Source: Siderastrea siderea
Taxonomy: Eukaryota; Cnidaria; Anthozoa; Scleractinia; Rhizangiidae
NCBI GenBank assembly: GCA_964030785.1
Contig: OZ034978.1
Location: 17,345,953-17,409,952 of the forward strand
Direction: 5' to 3'
DNA length: 64,000 bases
The notes under the pieces were generated by a model. The model was not told the origin of the DNA, searched no databases, and saw only the letters and a program-made list of their open reading frames with translations. The position numbers were made by a program, and so were the translations under genes. Below are positions 51,468 to 61,826 of this stretch, piece after piece (position 1 is the stretch's first letter; each line of letters begins with the position of its first letter).

Positions 51468-51750
51468 TGATTTTTTCAGGCTTTCTTTTCGCAACTGCAT
51501 AAGTTACGTTAATAACTGCGAGGATCTTCTTTACATTTATTTTCAAATGTTTTTAGTTGCAAGGTAGCCAGCGAGCCAGTTCGGTAAATAACTCTTAATA
51601 TTTTAAAGTTATATTTTACAAGTTTGCTTACCAGTTTTCTGGACGATCAGCTTTTCATGAAACTTTACTGCACACATAAACTTCTCTGCGACCATCATTT
51701 AAATTTAGGATTTCCACTGGGAGTAGCGCTTACGACTGCAGACATGAAAA

Positions 51751-52685
51751 TACAGTCGAACCAGTCAAACTTCCCTATGTGACCACCTCTCGTAAGCGAC
51801 CACTTTTCCAAAATGCCAAAATGTGATTAGTGAAATATATATAGTTGGAACCTCTCGAAGGCGACCACCTCTAGAAAGCGGCCACTTTCTGGGCTGACGT
51901 TTTGAATTTTTGAACAGAATAGTGCCATACAATCATCATCATCATCAACATCATCATCTTTATGGAGGAAGCTCCTGTCACATTAAGTGGTTTTCAGGGA
52001 GGTCAAACCCTAATGTTACTTATTTGTTTATCTACTTATACTTGGATTTAACATATTTCACTTTATTTTGGGTTACATGTTTATTTGCGCTTGGATTAAA
52101 GAAAGTTTACCTCGGAAAGAAAAAGGAAGGAAGGAAGGGAGGGAGGGAGGGAGGGAGGGAGGGAGGGAGGGAGGGAGGGAGGGAGGGAGGGAGGGAGGGA
52201 GGGAGGGAGGGAGGGAGGGAGGGAGGGAGGGAGGGAGGGAGGGAGGGAGGGAGGGAGGGAGGGAGGGAGGGAGGGAGGGAGGGAGGGAGGGAGGGAGGGA
52301 GGGAGGGAGGGAGGGAGGGAGGGAGGGAGGGAGGGAGGGAGGGAGGGAGGGAGGGAGGGAGGGAGGGAGGGAGGGAGGGAGGGAGGGAGGGAGGGAGGGA
52401 GGGAGGGAGGGAGGGAGGGAGGGAGGGAGGGAGGGAGGGAGGGAGGGAGGGAGGGAGGGAGGGAGGGAGGGAGGGAGGGAGGGAGGGAGGGAGGGAGGGA
52501 GGGAGGGAGGGAGGGAGGGAGGGAGGGAGGGAGGGAGGGAGGGAGGGAGGGAGGGAGGGAGGGAGGGAGGGAGGGAGCTAACCTCGGTTTTACCCCGTGT
52601 GGTCTGACCTCTCGTTTGCTAGCACCACCGTAAGCGACCACTTGGGCTTGATATTTTGGGTGTCGCTTACGGGAGGTTCAACTGC
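51751..52685. mobile_element. Element with TACAGTCGAACC/GGTTCAACTGCA ends
   Basis: TACAGTCGAACC at 51751 is mirrored imperfectly by GGTTCAACTGCA ending at 52685. Subterminal GTAAGCGACCAC and GTCGCTTACGGGAGG pieces are also inverted. It contains an (ATC)n run at 51937-51958 and the long GGGA array. Confidence 0.55.
52136..52577. repeat. Long (GGGA)n microsatellite, about 110 units
   Basis: About 440 bp of uninterrupted GGGA follow a few GGAA units. Frames through it on both strands are only Gly-Arg-Glu or Pro-Ser repeats without any gene context and are rejected as proteins. Exact length may be limited by assembly. Confidence 0.95.
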
Positions 52686-52836
52686 ATCTGCCGTGAATTT
52701 AAAACGGGGTTACCCAACGGATCGCTCCGCTTCATCACCTCGGAAATGAAGAAAAAACTGGAGTTTTCTTCGGTGAAATGTTACCTCAGACTTCCGCAAC
52801 ATAGTGAAATTATTTCTTTTTGTTCCACATGGCACC

Positions 52837-53188
52837 CACGCAAACTGTGTAACCGTTTGTAGTTTAAAAATTATAAGGGAATGTATAAGAAAATCGAAAG
52901 GTTTCTAATAACGTGAAATGCTGTGAGAAATATTTACATTTAAGTTCATTTAAGTTGTTTTCCTCTTGTTACGTACAGTCGATCGCATCGCTTAACCCTA
53001 GAAATCGCAAATACTCGCTGTTTAGAGGCACACTGACGACAAAACACAGCGATTGAGGTACGACTATGTTTATTTTGAACTTAAATGTGAATATTTCTCA
53101 CAGCATTTCACGTTATTAGAAACCTTTCGATTTTCTCATACATTCCCTTATAACTTTTAAACTACAAACAGTCACACAGTTTGTGTGG
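52837..53188. mobile_element. Fold-back element with about 115-bp arms
   Basis: The arm at 52837-52958 (CACGCAAACTGTGTAACCG, GGGAATGTATAAGAAAATCG, TAACGTGAAATGCTGTGAG) is reverse-complemented almost perfectly at 53075-53188. The loop of about 115 bp has no coding capacity. Confidence 0.85.
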
Positions 53189-54267
53189 GCCCCTGTGTTT
53201 GTTCCCGGAGCGTCCAAACATGTCGTTTAAAGTGTAAAATAAGGTCAGCTAGCATTTTCGGAAATCCAACAGCAGACCGTGTTTCCTTGGGAAAAAAGGG
53301 AAATGGCATTTGCAGTATTTTGCCCAAATTTTCTCTTTGGGTGCCCCGTTTGAAAGAAACATACAAACGTAACCTCGGTTTTGAAAATATTCTTAATTAG
53401 CAAAATGATGGAGATTAAGCCGAATGTTAATTTTTATTTCCTACCAACAATGGTAAAGAGTTACATTGAAGTATAAATATGATATAGATCGGTGCTATTG
53501 CAGTAAAGGATAAGGGTTGAAACTTATTTTTAACACTGAGTTATTTCAACAAAACAAGCTCAGTAGAATCTACTACAAATCTAAATAACGTTACCTTTTC
53601 GTTGTGCAAGAGATAACTACCATTACTTAAATTGCAAAAAAAAGAAAAGAAAAATGCAGGTTGTAGAGAAACAAAACACACTGACGAAAAATGCAAACAA
53701 GCTGCTTAAATTACAAAATAATTCTTGTAAAAATTGAAATTTAACAGCCCAGAATCTGGAGTATTTTTTTCTTGTTTTATTTACGGGAATTAACCGGTGA
53801 ATGTTAATCATATATCAAGGCAATATAGCTGGCTACCAAAAAAGTCTCAAGCAACTGGCCTGCTTTTGAAGTCTCTTAAAAAATAACAGAATTTAAGGGT
53901 GCTAATATGATCATGTTAACAATATCTGAATTTAAGTCCCTTATGCTTCCTACTCCTTGTAGAATGAAGTGCTCTGGCAAACTTTCCTCTCGTGTGACAA
54001 CAAATTGAATACATGAAAACTAGTACACAATTTAGTGTCAGGGCCTTCTGACTAATAAATCTTCAAAAGCTCTGATTTCTGAAAGAAACAAAGATAATAT
54101 AATATTATGAAATATAATGTAAAGAAATTCATATGCCGCTGCAAAAGCTTCGAAAATCACCACCAAGAAAATAAGTTTATTACATGAAATAAAAACCAGA
54201 GTGCCCCTAAGAACCAAATCTTACAAGTTACAACAAAGGTACCTACAGGTGGTGCTATAACTGGAGT

Positions 54268-57217
54268 CTAATCCGAATGCTTTATTGGGCTGCGGGAACG
54301 GCTTCTTTTGCGACTATATCTCCCCCTGCAAGTGCAATTTAGCAAAGAAAACAGTGAAAAATCAAAAATTAAATTCATGCATAGATGATGAACAAATGAA
54401 TGAAGAAATGAATGAATAAACAAATGAAATTAAACCTGACTTGCCCTGTACTTAACACTAACTGATCATCCAGCTTCAAGGCAATATATAGTTTCTTTCC
54501 CTTATTTTGTTTTTAGTTAGTAGGCCACTTGAAGAAGAGGAAAGTATTTCGGTAATGGCCATATTAAGGAGACTTATTTGAAGAAAAGTTTTTGAACCAT
54601 TTCTGAAACTTTCCCTGATTGTTCACTATTGTGTTATGGTCAAAAGATGCAAATTATAAAAGAGTAGGTTGCCCTGCCCAAAAAAAAGAGATACATGAGA
54701 AAAACGCAAGTTAGCTGAGCACTAATTATTATCGTTTGCTTCCCATACTTTTATTTGAATGACTAGTGCACCTTTGGTTTGGCAAGAGAAGGCAGAACCT
54801 TTCCTTTACATTATCCAAGACACCGTTTTATCTCCTCAACTAGTGGTTAGGTTCACATTTCTAGGGATAATTTTTTGGGGGGTTGAAATTTGCCAGAAAT
54901 TATGCAGAGTGAGGACGGTGTCTCCCTTTGTTACTGCGCATACGTTATGTGCATCTTGGGTCTGGTCTGAGATACTCATGCCTACTAATACAAAGGTCTT
55001 TTTGCGCAATTTACAACCAAGTTAAAGTCGGAAAAGCAGATCTTAGCAAGGGCTATCAGAATACAAAAAGAAAACTGAGGGTAACCACACGTTTTTCAGA
55101 GATAATTGAGCTTAAATTTGGAAAGAAAATGCCATACATTGTTTGTATTTTGAAGTTTTTTTAGAATTATGTTGCTTAGTTATCTCCGAAAAATGCACGG
55201 GTTACCCACATTTTTCTGCTTGGATACCAATAACCCTTGCTAAGATCTGTTTTTTCCACATAGTCATAACCTTTGCAAAAATACCTCAGTATTAGGGGGC
55301 ACCATCCTTAAAGCATCGTTTTTAGTTTTTTAATGAACACTGGTACCATCAAATTCTTTAAACAAAAATGTGAAATAACTGAATAATGATAGCCTTACTG
55401 AGGAGACTGATCCCGAGCTTTTGGTGGTGGTGATCTGTGGATAATAACAGAACAATATATTACACCACAAAGTTAGTGATTGCCAGGAGAAGGGTAACCT
55501 TTAAATAGATGATAATAGTGCCAACTATATTGTGACAATATTATCAACTGTCTTCCAAAACAAAAGTTCAAAAATAATATAAACATCATGCTTTCAAGTT
55601 GGTCCACATTGTAACAGCTGTTCACTTCAAGCTTTGTGGTCAAATTCCTCAAATTCTTTTAGCTTGTGGAGGGAATCTTGGATCTGTTTAGGCATTAAAT
55701 TCCTTAAAACCTGGTCATATTGGCTGGATGTTCTGTTACCTGGATCTATTTTGAAGCTTCATGAAATCATAAATATTAAACATTGTCCCTTTAATTTAGC
55801 TTATTTGTGAAACTACTCTTTACAAATAAGACCAACAGCGTACACTATTTTTAACTACATTGATAAGACAAATGGTATGAATTGATAACAATACTTAAAA
55901 TTACCCTTATGACACTTACATCTGCACTACATGGTGATAAAAATGACAAGTAAGGTGTTTTGATGCCTCAATTATCAGCTTCAGGAATTGTGTAACTATT
56001 AAGCCTCAATGATGTCAAACGATGAGTCAGGTGACCTAAGCTGGCTCTCCGGGGGGTGGGACACTGTCACCTGTGAGTGACAGAAGCACTGGAATCTGCT
56101 GGTCTCTAACTATTTGATGCTGACTGGATCAATAACCTTCTTGCTCATTAGGTAATGCTGTTGGCTATATAACCTTCGCTGACCTATGGCTTGCGTGCAT
56201 TTTTAGGTGCAAACACTCCTGCTGACACATCGAACCAAAACAGAGGAATGCAGAAGCTCAATTTTGGGAGGGATCTTGCAACATTACATCCACTTTTTTG
56301 CGTGTTGTGTTAATTTGTCTGTGAAAACAACCCGGGAGAGCAGAGAGGGTTTTGAAGAATTGAACTAAATGCTGAAGGGTACAGAAGACGGAGCATGTCG
56401 AGGAAGCATTCTGTGTTGATTGAGAAGATAAGATGGTCTGCAGAATTTGCTTAAAAGGTGTCGGAGGGAGTGAAGTATGAGGTAGTCCCAGATGCAACGT
56501 TGAACTTTGCTGAGAGCATAAAATTCTTCTGTGAGTTGAGATGTTGAATGGGTTTGTAAAGAGTGAATCACCTAGAAAAATGGTAATTAACATAGTTAGT
56601 AAAGCTCTGTCTGAAAACCATTGTAAGTCCCATGAAAAGTAAAACTGTAGACCATAAATAACAGTCAGCATTAAAGTACATATGAAATGGAATGCTGGTC
56701 AACAAAATTAATTCAGACTCATGTGAATGTAAATAGCTATATGTAGGCAACCAAACAATTTCATTTCATGTACACTTTAATATGAATCAGCTGAAAAAGC
56801 CCATCAATTCAGCAAACAAATGTAGTTATACCTCTGATGTGGTTCACGTGAGAATCGTTGATCACCATAATCCCGGCCACTATAGTCGTCACGTCTAAAG
56901 TCATCCCGCCTGCCATATCTCCTACTGCTGTCACGGTAACCACCTTCCCGACCTCCTCGTCTCCCCCCTCTACCTCCTCCACGATTTCTTGTCCTTGAGA
57001 TCTCTACTCTCAATTTTTTATCGCCAAATCGCCTTCCATCCATGGCCCTCACAGCTTCTTCGGCATCATGGAAATTTTCAAAGATAACAAAAGCAAATCC
57101 TGGGGGATTGCGTGCCACCCACACATCACGTAACGGGCCATACTTGGAGAAGGTTCTCCATAACTCTTGTTTGTCAGCACTGTTTCCAAGGCCTCCGACA
57201 TAAACTTTTTCTGACAT
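54268..57217 (-). CDS. Serine/arginine-rich splicing factor, SRSF3/SRSF7-like
   Basis: SR proteins of this class bind pre-mRNA and promote exon definition in the nucleus. Three coding exons in transcript order: 56832-57217, 55399-55434 and 54268-54325, giving 159 residues. Residues 4-75 form one RRM with RNP2 VYVGGL and RNP1 GFAFVIF; the stretch [17 protein letters not shown] is characteristic of the SRSF3/SRSF7 subgroup. There is no CCHC zinc knuckle, which argues against SRSF7 proper. An Arg-Gly segment follows ([15 protein letters not shown]), then an Asp-Arg region and a short RS tail ([18 protein letters not shown]). The 36-nt middle exon is a multiple of three, so skipping keeps the frame. 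Reading through its donor gives an immediate TAA. An AG acceptor ten bases before the ATG suggests a non-coding first exon upstream. An AATAAA lies near 54180. Confidence 0.9.
54909..55312. mobile_element. Fold-back element, copy 2 (first copy at 2646-2982)
   Basis: It shares GAGGACGGTG, AGATCTTAGCAAGGGCTAT, GGTAACCAC, CAGAGATAATTGAGCTTAAA and the mirrored right arm ending GGGGGCACCATCCTTAA with copy 1. The left arm has an extra segment of about 55 bp (around 54925-54985). It lies in the last intron of the SR-protein gene. Confidence 0.8.
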
Positions 57218-59532
57218 ATCTTCTGTACAGAAATGAAATAAAACATTTGCACCCCAAATCTAAATAGGCCTTCAAACAGAAGTAGTTCTATGGGTTTTGG
57301 TTTAGTCAGGATGGGTAAAAGGAAATCCACACAAACTGGCCGCAAGACACCACATTGCTGGTGGTTCACTCCAGTTTCTTTAGCATGAAGCTACTGGTCT
57401 AAAGTACATACCTACACCTCCCCTCCTCCTTAATGGGATGTTACTCCATCACAGGGTTACCTCTGGGACTTTTTTGTTGTTGCCAGAACCCATTTTATAC
57501 ACGTTGGGTGGAGGGAGACAATGTGGAGTAAAGTTCTGTGACTCAGGAAGCATTGCAAAATGCAGTGGAAACAAAGCATCTAATCACAGCCCTTCTGATC
57601 TGCCGATCTAAAGTTCGATCGAAATTCCAGCATGCTAATTTTGCCTTTGTTCAGTCAGCTCTCATCTGATTAATTTTCCATCACAACATAGTTGAAATAC
57701 ACGGAGACAAATTCTTAGACTAAACCAGTGTTCACACTATTCTGATTCAAACTTTAACGTAATTTTAAGGCAAAATATGACACTTGATTAGCTACAATAA
57801 TTCAGAATTTACATCAAAGAAGTCTTAGTTGCCTTTGACTTCCTTATAATTTCAGAATACCTAGGAGTGTAAGATGGAACTTTTCAAATTAGCACCCTAT
57901 TTTTCTCATTAATTCAGAGGCTAATGAACTGAATTTTCACCTTAAAACCTATTAAACGGGTCAGTTCCAAGCGGAATCTCTTACAGAATGGTTTAACTTT
58001 GACAACTAATTAGAGAATATGAAAGTCCATTGTCTGATCTCAATCATAGAAATTTTTACCGACAGAGCCAAACACTCAAAAGAATCCTAAACCACCTACC
58101 TGAAAGGCCTGTAAATAATCTTTCAATTCGTAGAAAACTCGGAAATTGAGCACCTTTCTGCTATATTCCTTACAATACTCCTTACAATGTTTTTGTTTTA
58201 CCTGCAAACAGGAACGAGTACATTCAAACAAAACACTGAGTGTGACGTCATGTGTAGCAGTCACATGACCACATAATCGGCTGGTACCTGCTGCTATTCC
58301 GTGACCACAATCATTCTGGATTAGCCGTGCTAATTTGTGAACTTTGATTTTAATTAATTTCGTGGGCAAGACCCATTTTGAACGTTCTTGTTACATTAAA
58401 AGGAAGATTCATAAGAGTTGTTGTCTAGAACACATGGACGGGTATGATTTGTCTAATGAATGCCATTAGGGAGCCTTAACCTTCTCGTCCTGAGTAAACA
58501 TTGAATCAGTACAAATGGTGAGAGGGGTAATCAATCCGATCATCATCGGAAAAGTGCATGTCATTAGGGGGACGTCTTTGGCGCTAACGAAAGCCCAGTC
58601 TGTTTTTTTATCTCGTACTAAGCCTCGTTCACTTTATAAGTTTACCCTTCAATGGTCCTCATCGAGTATACTTGTTAAGACCACTTTCCTAATGAAGGCC
58701 GGTGTACGACTATAATAAAACATGTCAGATTGATTTCCACCGCTCTCCCGCCGTCTGGGATTTTTTCCTCTCTAAACTGATGGCACAGTTGAGTTCATCA
58801 TTGCGCGATTAGCAGTACCTTCGCCAGTCTCTGATTGGTACGATATCAACTGTTATGGTGTTTTGGAAAAAAGTCAGAACTACTTACTATTTCGTTAGTT
58901 TCAATGTTACATGTAATTATTGTTCATCCTTCAGCCCTTTCTGATCATTGCAGAAAATCTGGAGACAAAAGTTGACACTTAATGATAAACTGAATGGATG
59001 AGGCAACCATATGTCCCTATTCGCTTTGACCCCCTGATGCTAGGGAAAGAATGATGGCAGCTGTGTACGCTGGGTCCTTGGCCAACAATAGAAGGGAACA
59101 AACCGGAGGAATTTTGGAATTTTTCCTTTGCTAAAGAACTTTTTCATCATTTCTTCCGCTTGCTTGCAGTTCTGATCCGCTCAACCCGCTGGCTTGTTTG
59201 TCCGATATACTTGAACTGTGCACGCTGAAGGAGGGAAAAAGACGCGGCCTAATGCTGGGTTTCCTTTGGCCGTCAGGCCGTTTGCCGAAGCCGTTCACTG
59301 GTTTCCCTTGTCCTAAAAAAATCTTTCTTCACTTTCTTGGCTTTTCATCGTTAGTTTTTTCTATATCTATGACCTTGATACGAGCAGTGCACAATGAGTT
59401 AAGCTTTCTTCACGAGCTAACACCGACCAATGACTTTCGTGGGATGTGGCACGTCTTACGAGCTAAAAGACGGTTGTCACATCTGGCTATATTTCCGCTT
59501 TCAAGCAATCGTCATCGTAATACCGTTTTAGC
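57218..59532. other. Upstream region of the SR-protein gene and gap before the Kelch gene
   Basis: A perfect cyclic-AMP response type element, TGACGTCA, lies at 58243-58250. A minus-strand frame at 58205-58369 starting MPTKLIKIKVHKL ends at a possible donor, but nothing supports it as coding. Otherwise I see unique AT-rich DNA. The SR gene's non-coding first exon and the Kelch gene's promoter should be here. Confidence 0.4.
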
Positions 59533-59685
59533 ATGTTTAAGAACAGATCTTTGTTTTGCTTTCTTGAAAAAAAATGTCATTTAAATGACATATATACAGT
59601 TATCACTAGGAGGAACAGCATCAGTCTACAGCACAATCAGGAATCTTTTGAAACTGTACACAAACCCAACCTTCTAAGCGAGAGC

Positions 59686-61395
59686 ATGCAGCCGGCAAAA
59701 CAAGATGATTCAACAAGTGAAGTAATTTTGGTTTTGAAGCACGGCAAAAAGATCAGATCGAGTAGAAACGAGCTTTCAGCGGGCAGTGATTTCTTTTCTG
59801 CGCTTCTACATAGTGACATGAGAGAGAACAAAGAAGGAGTCGTTCATTTAGAGTACATCACGGAGACTGTAATGTTAGATGTCTTAGAGTTCATGCGCTG
59901 TGAAAGTGTGAAGATACTAACTCCAAAGGCCGCCCATGACCTGATTGAGGCAGCTGATTATTTACAGCTTCCAAAGTTAAAAACCTTCGCTGGGAGATTC
60001 TTAGAGCAGGAATTGTCACCTTTAAACTGTGTTTTAACTTACTATTTCGCCCTGAAGTATCAATGTGACGACCTCGCGACGAACACCGGAAATTTTATCC
60101 TTTTATACTTTAGCGATGTGGCTGAATCTCAAGAATTTCTTAATTTGGAAAGCCAGCAAGTAGAGCAGTGGATTTGCAGAGACGAAATCGCTGTTTTTTC
60201 TGAGAATGAAGTTTTTAAGATCATAATGAAATGGATTTATCACAGTAAGAGACTGAAGAAAAAGCGAAAAGAGAAGTTTGCAGAGTTATTCCGTCACGTG
60301 AGATTGGCTTTTATATCGCGTGACCTTTTGCTCACGGAAATTTGGACCAACAAACTCGTGATAAGAAATTCAAAATGCAGAAAGCTTGTGGAGGATGCTA
60401 TGAATGGTGTTTATTATACAAGGGATTGTCCGCAGTCACCCAGAAAATGGTGTGATACATGCATTGTCGTTCGGACGGGCAGAGAGGAGATTTTTTGTTT
60501 TCAGCCTGATAAGGATAAGTGGTATGAGTTAGCAGATGCACCCATTGGTAGCATACATCACCCGCACCGCATGCCCTCATTTCACGGGAAGTACGTTTTT
60601 CCGACCGAATCAGAGCTTGACACGTTTGACCCATCATTAAATTGCTGGTCGAAGTTAACAAATAAAAATATTTCCAATCAACATGCTGCAAAGTTAGGCT
60701 TGTTATGCTGGAAATATCAAAGCGAGGTGTCAGTATCACATAGCTCTGTGACAGTGGTGAGGGGAGAGATGTACTCAATCAGCACTGAATACTCTAATCA
60801 CTACACCTGCGAATGCCGCCGTTTCATATCGAAATACAACCTAAAATCAAATAAATGGGACAAAAGTGTTCCTTGTAAATTTGCACTTGCGCACGGAGCT
60901 TGTCTTGTAGCCATGGGCGATTATCTTTATGTTCTTGGTGGGGTCTTCAGAGATGAGGCCTTTGCAAATGCTCTAAGACTCGATACTGTAAAAAACAAAT
61001 GGAAACGTATAGCGGACATGAAATTGGCGAGATACGATACTTGCGGCATTGCGGTTCATGGAAAGATCTTCGTTGCTGGTGGTGTAGATGGAAATATTAA
61101 GCATACTGAAACCTGTGAGATGTACAACGCCTCGACTAACGAATGGCAGGTTATAGCAAGTTTGAATGTTCCTCGTGCACGCGCTAGCCTGTTGTGTTTG
61201 AAAGAAGCACTTTATGTGGTTGGAGGCGATTGTTTTGGTGAAATGGTTAAAACAATTGAAAGCTACGACTTCGAGACAGAGGAATGGAAACAGAAGACAG
61301 AAATCCCGATTTACAAAGTTGGTCAGGTAAAGAGCTGGACAGAGTTTAAGGCTTGCACACTAGCGATTTTAAAAGGAGTGTTCGTGAGCCTATAG
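59686..61395 (+). CDS. BTB-BACK-Kelch protein (Kelch-like family), single exon
   Basis: Kelch-like proteins mostly serve as substrate adaptors of Cullin-3 ubiquitin ligases: BTB binds Cullin-3 and the Kelch propeller binds substrate. From Met 59686 the product is 569 residues. Residues about 8-110 are BTB (SEVILVLKHGKKIRSSRNEL, DMRENKEGVVHLEYITE, DLIEAADYLQLPKLKTF); 115-220 are BACK (NCVLTYYFALKYQCDDLA, QWICRDEIAVFSENEVF). The C-terminal half has at least four Kelch repeats with GG and W landmarks (YLYVLGG, KIFVAGGVDG, ALYVVGGD, each followed by a W). The frame is open upstream to Met 59533, but that extension looks non-coding, and an AG acceptor precedes 59641; I prefer Met 59686. The N-terminal BTB lacks the usual FSDV start (SEVI instead). 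The exact subfamily is not recognisable. Confidence 0.85.
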   Translation: MQPAKQDDSTSEVILVLKHGKKIRSSRNELSAGSDFFSALLHSDMRENKEGVVHLEYITETVMLDVLEFMRCESVKILTPKAAHDLIEAADYLQLPKLKTFAGRFLEQELSPLNCVLTYYFALKYQCDDLATNTGNFILLYFSDVAESQEFLNLESQQVEQWICRDEIAVFSENEVFKIIMKWIYHSKRLKKKRKEKFAELFRHVRLAFISRDLLLTEIWTNKLVIRNSKCRKLVEDAMNGVYYTRDCPQSPRKWCDTCIVVRTGREEIFCFQPDKDKWYELADAPIGSIHHPHRMPSFHGKYVFPTESELDTFDPSLNCWSKLTNKNISNQHAAKLGLLCWKYQSEVSVSHSSVTVVRGEMYSISTEYSNHYTCECRRFISKYNLKSNKWDKSVPCKFALAHGACLVAMGDYLYVLGGVFRDEAFANALRLDTVKNKWKRIADMKLARYDTCGIAVHGKIFVAGGVDGNIKHTETCEMYNASTNEWQVIASLNVPRARASLLCLKEALYVVGGDCFGEMVKTIESYDFETEEWKQKTEIPIYKVGQVKSWTEFKACTLAILKGVFVSL

Positions 61396-61826
61396 GCTTG
61401 AGACAGTAACCAAATACGTTTCAAACACTTTATTTCTGTATACAAAAGAACTTTTATGGTGGGGCACATATACAAATTGACTGTGTTTCATGACTTCCCC
61501 ATTATAAAACAAAAAAGTTAAAATTTCATTTCAACTTCCAGTGACTTGAAAAATATAAAAATATACATACAGCGGTGACTTTTTTCCTTCTTTGCAGAAT
61601 AGAAATTTAGGCGATTTACAGACTTTCAGGCTGGAACTAGTTTCGTCAGGGAGACAAACATGAACATGAAATGTAAAATGAGCAGTGTATAGTGTCTTAC
61701 ACCAGCCGAAATGTTTCGGGCGTGTTTATCAACACTACAAAGTGGTTTAAAAAATGCCAAAAAAGCATAAAATGGTTCCACGGTCATTTTAAGGGGTGAG
61801 GTATGACCTAACGAGTTCTGTGAGGA
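61396..61826. other. Overlapping 3' ends of two convergent genes
   Basis: TTTATT at 61429-61434 is AATAAA for the minus-strand gene, only 34 bases after the Kelch stop codon. For the + gene the first clear AATAAA is at 61921-61926, beyond the stop codon of the minus gene. If these signals are used, the mRNAs overlap by several hundred bases. Confidence 0.5.

Noticed and set aside
51910..52641. Long open frames across 52.1-52.6 kb on both strands (Gly-Arg-Glu and Pro-Ser repeats)
   Set aside because: They are translations of the (GGGA)n microsatellite, open in several frames at once, with no splice sites, domain or coding flanks.
56258..56671. 137-codon minus-strand frame inside the first coding intron of the SR gene
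   Set aside because: No recognisable domain, no fitting splice sites and composition like the surrounding intron.
58205..58369. Minus-strand frame starting MPTKLIKIKVHKL as an upstream exon of the SR-protein gene
   Set aside because: It ends near a possible donor, but no RRM-gene homologue has such an N-terminus and the SR protein has its own good start at 57217. It may be a fortuitous frame in the promoter.
59533..59685. Start of the Kelch protein at the first in-frame ATG (59533)
   Set aside because: The 51-residue extension lacks BTB features, is rich in residues atypical of the family N-terminus and contains a plausible splice acceptor; Met 59686 gives a normal distance to the BTB domain.
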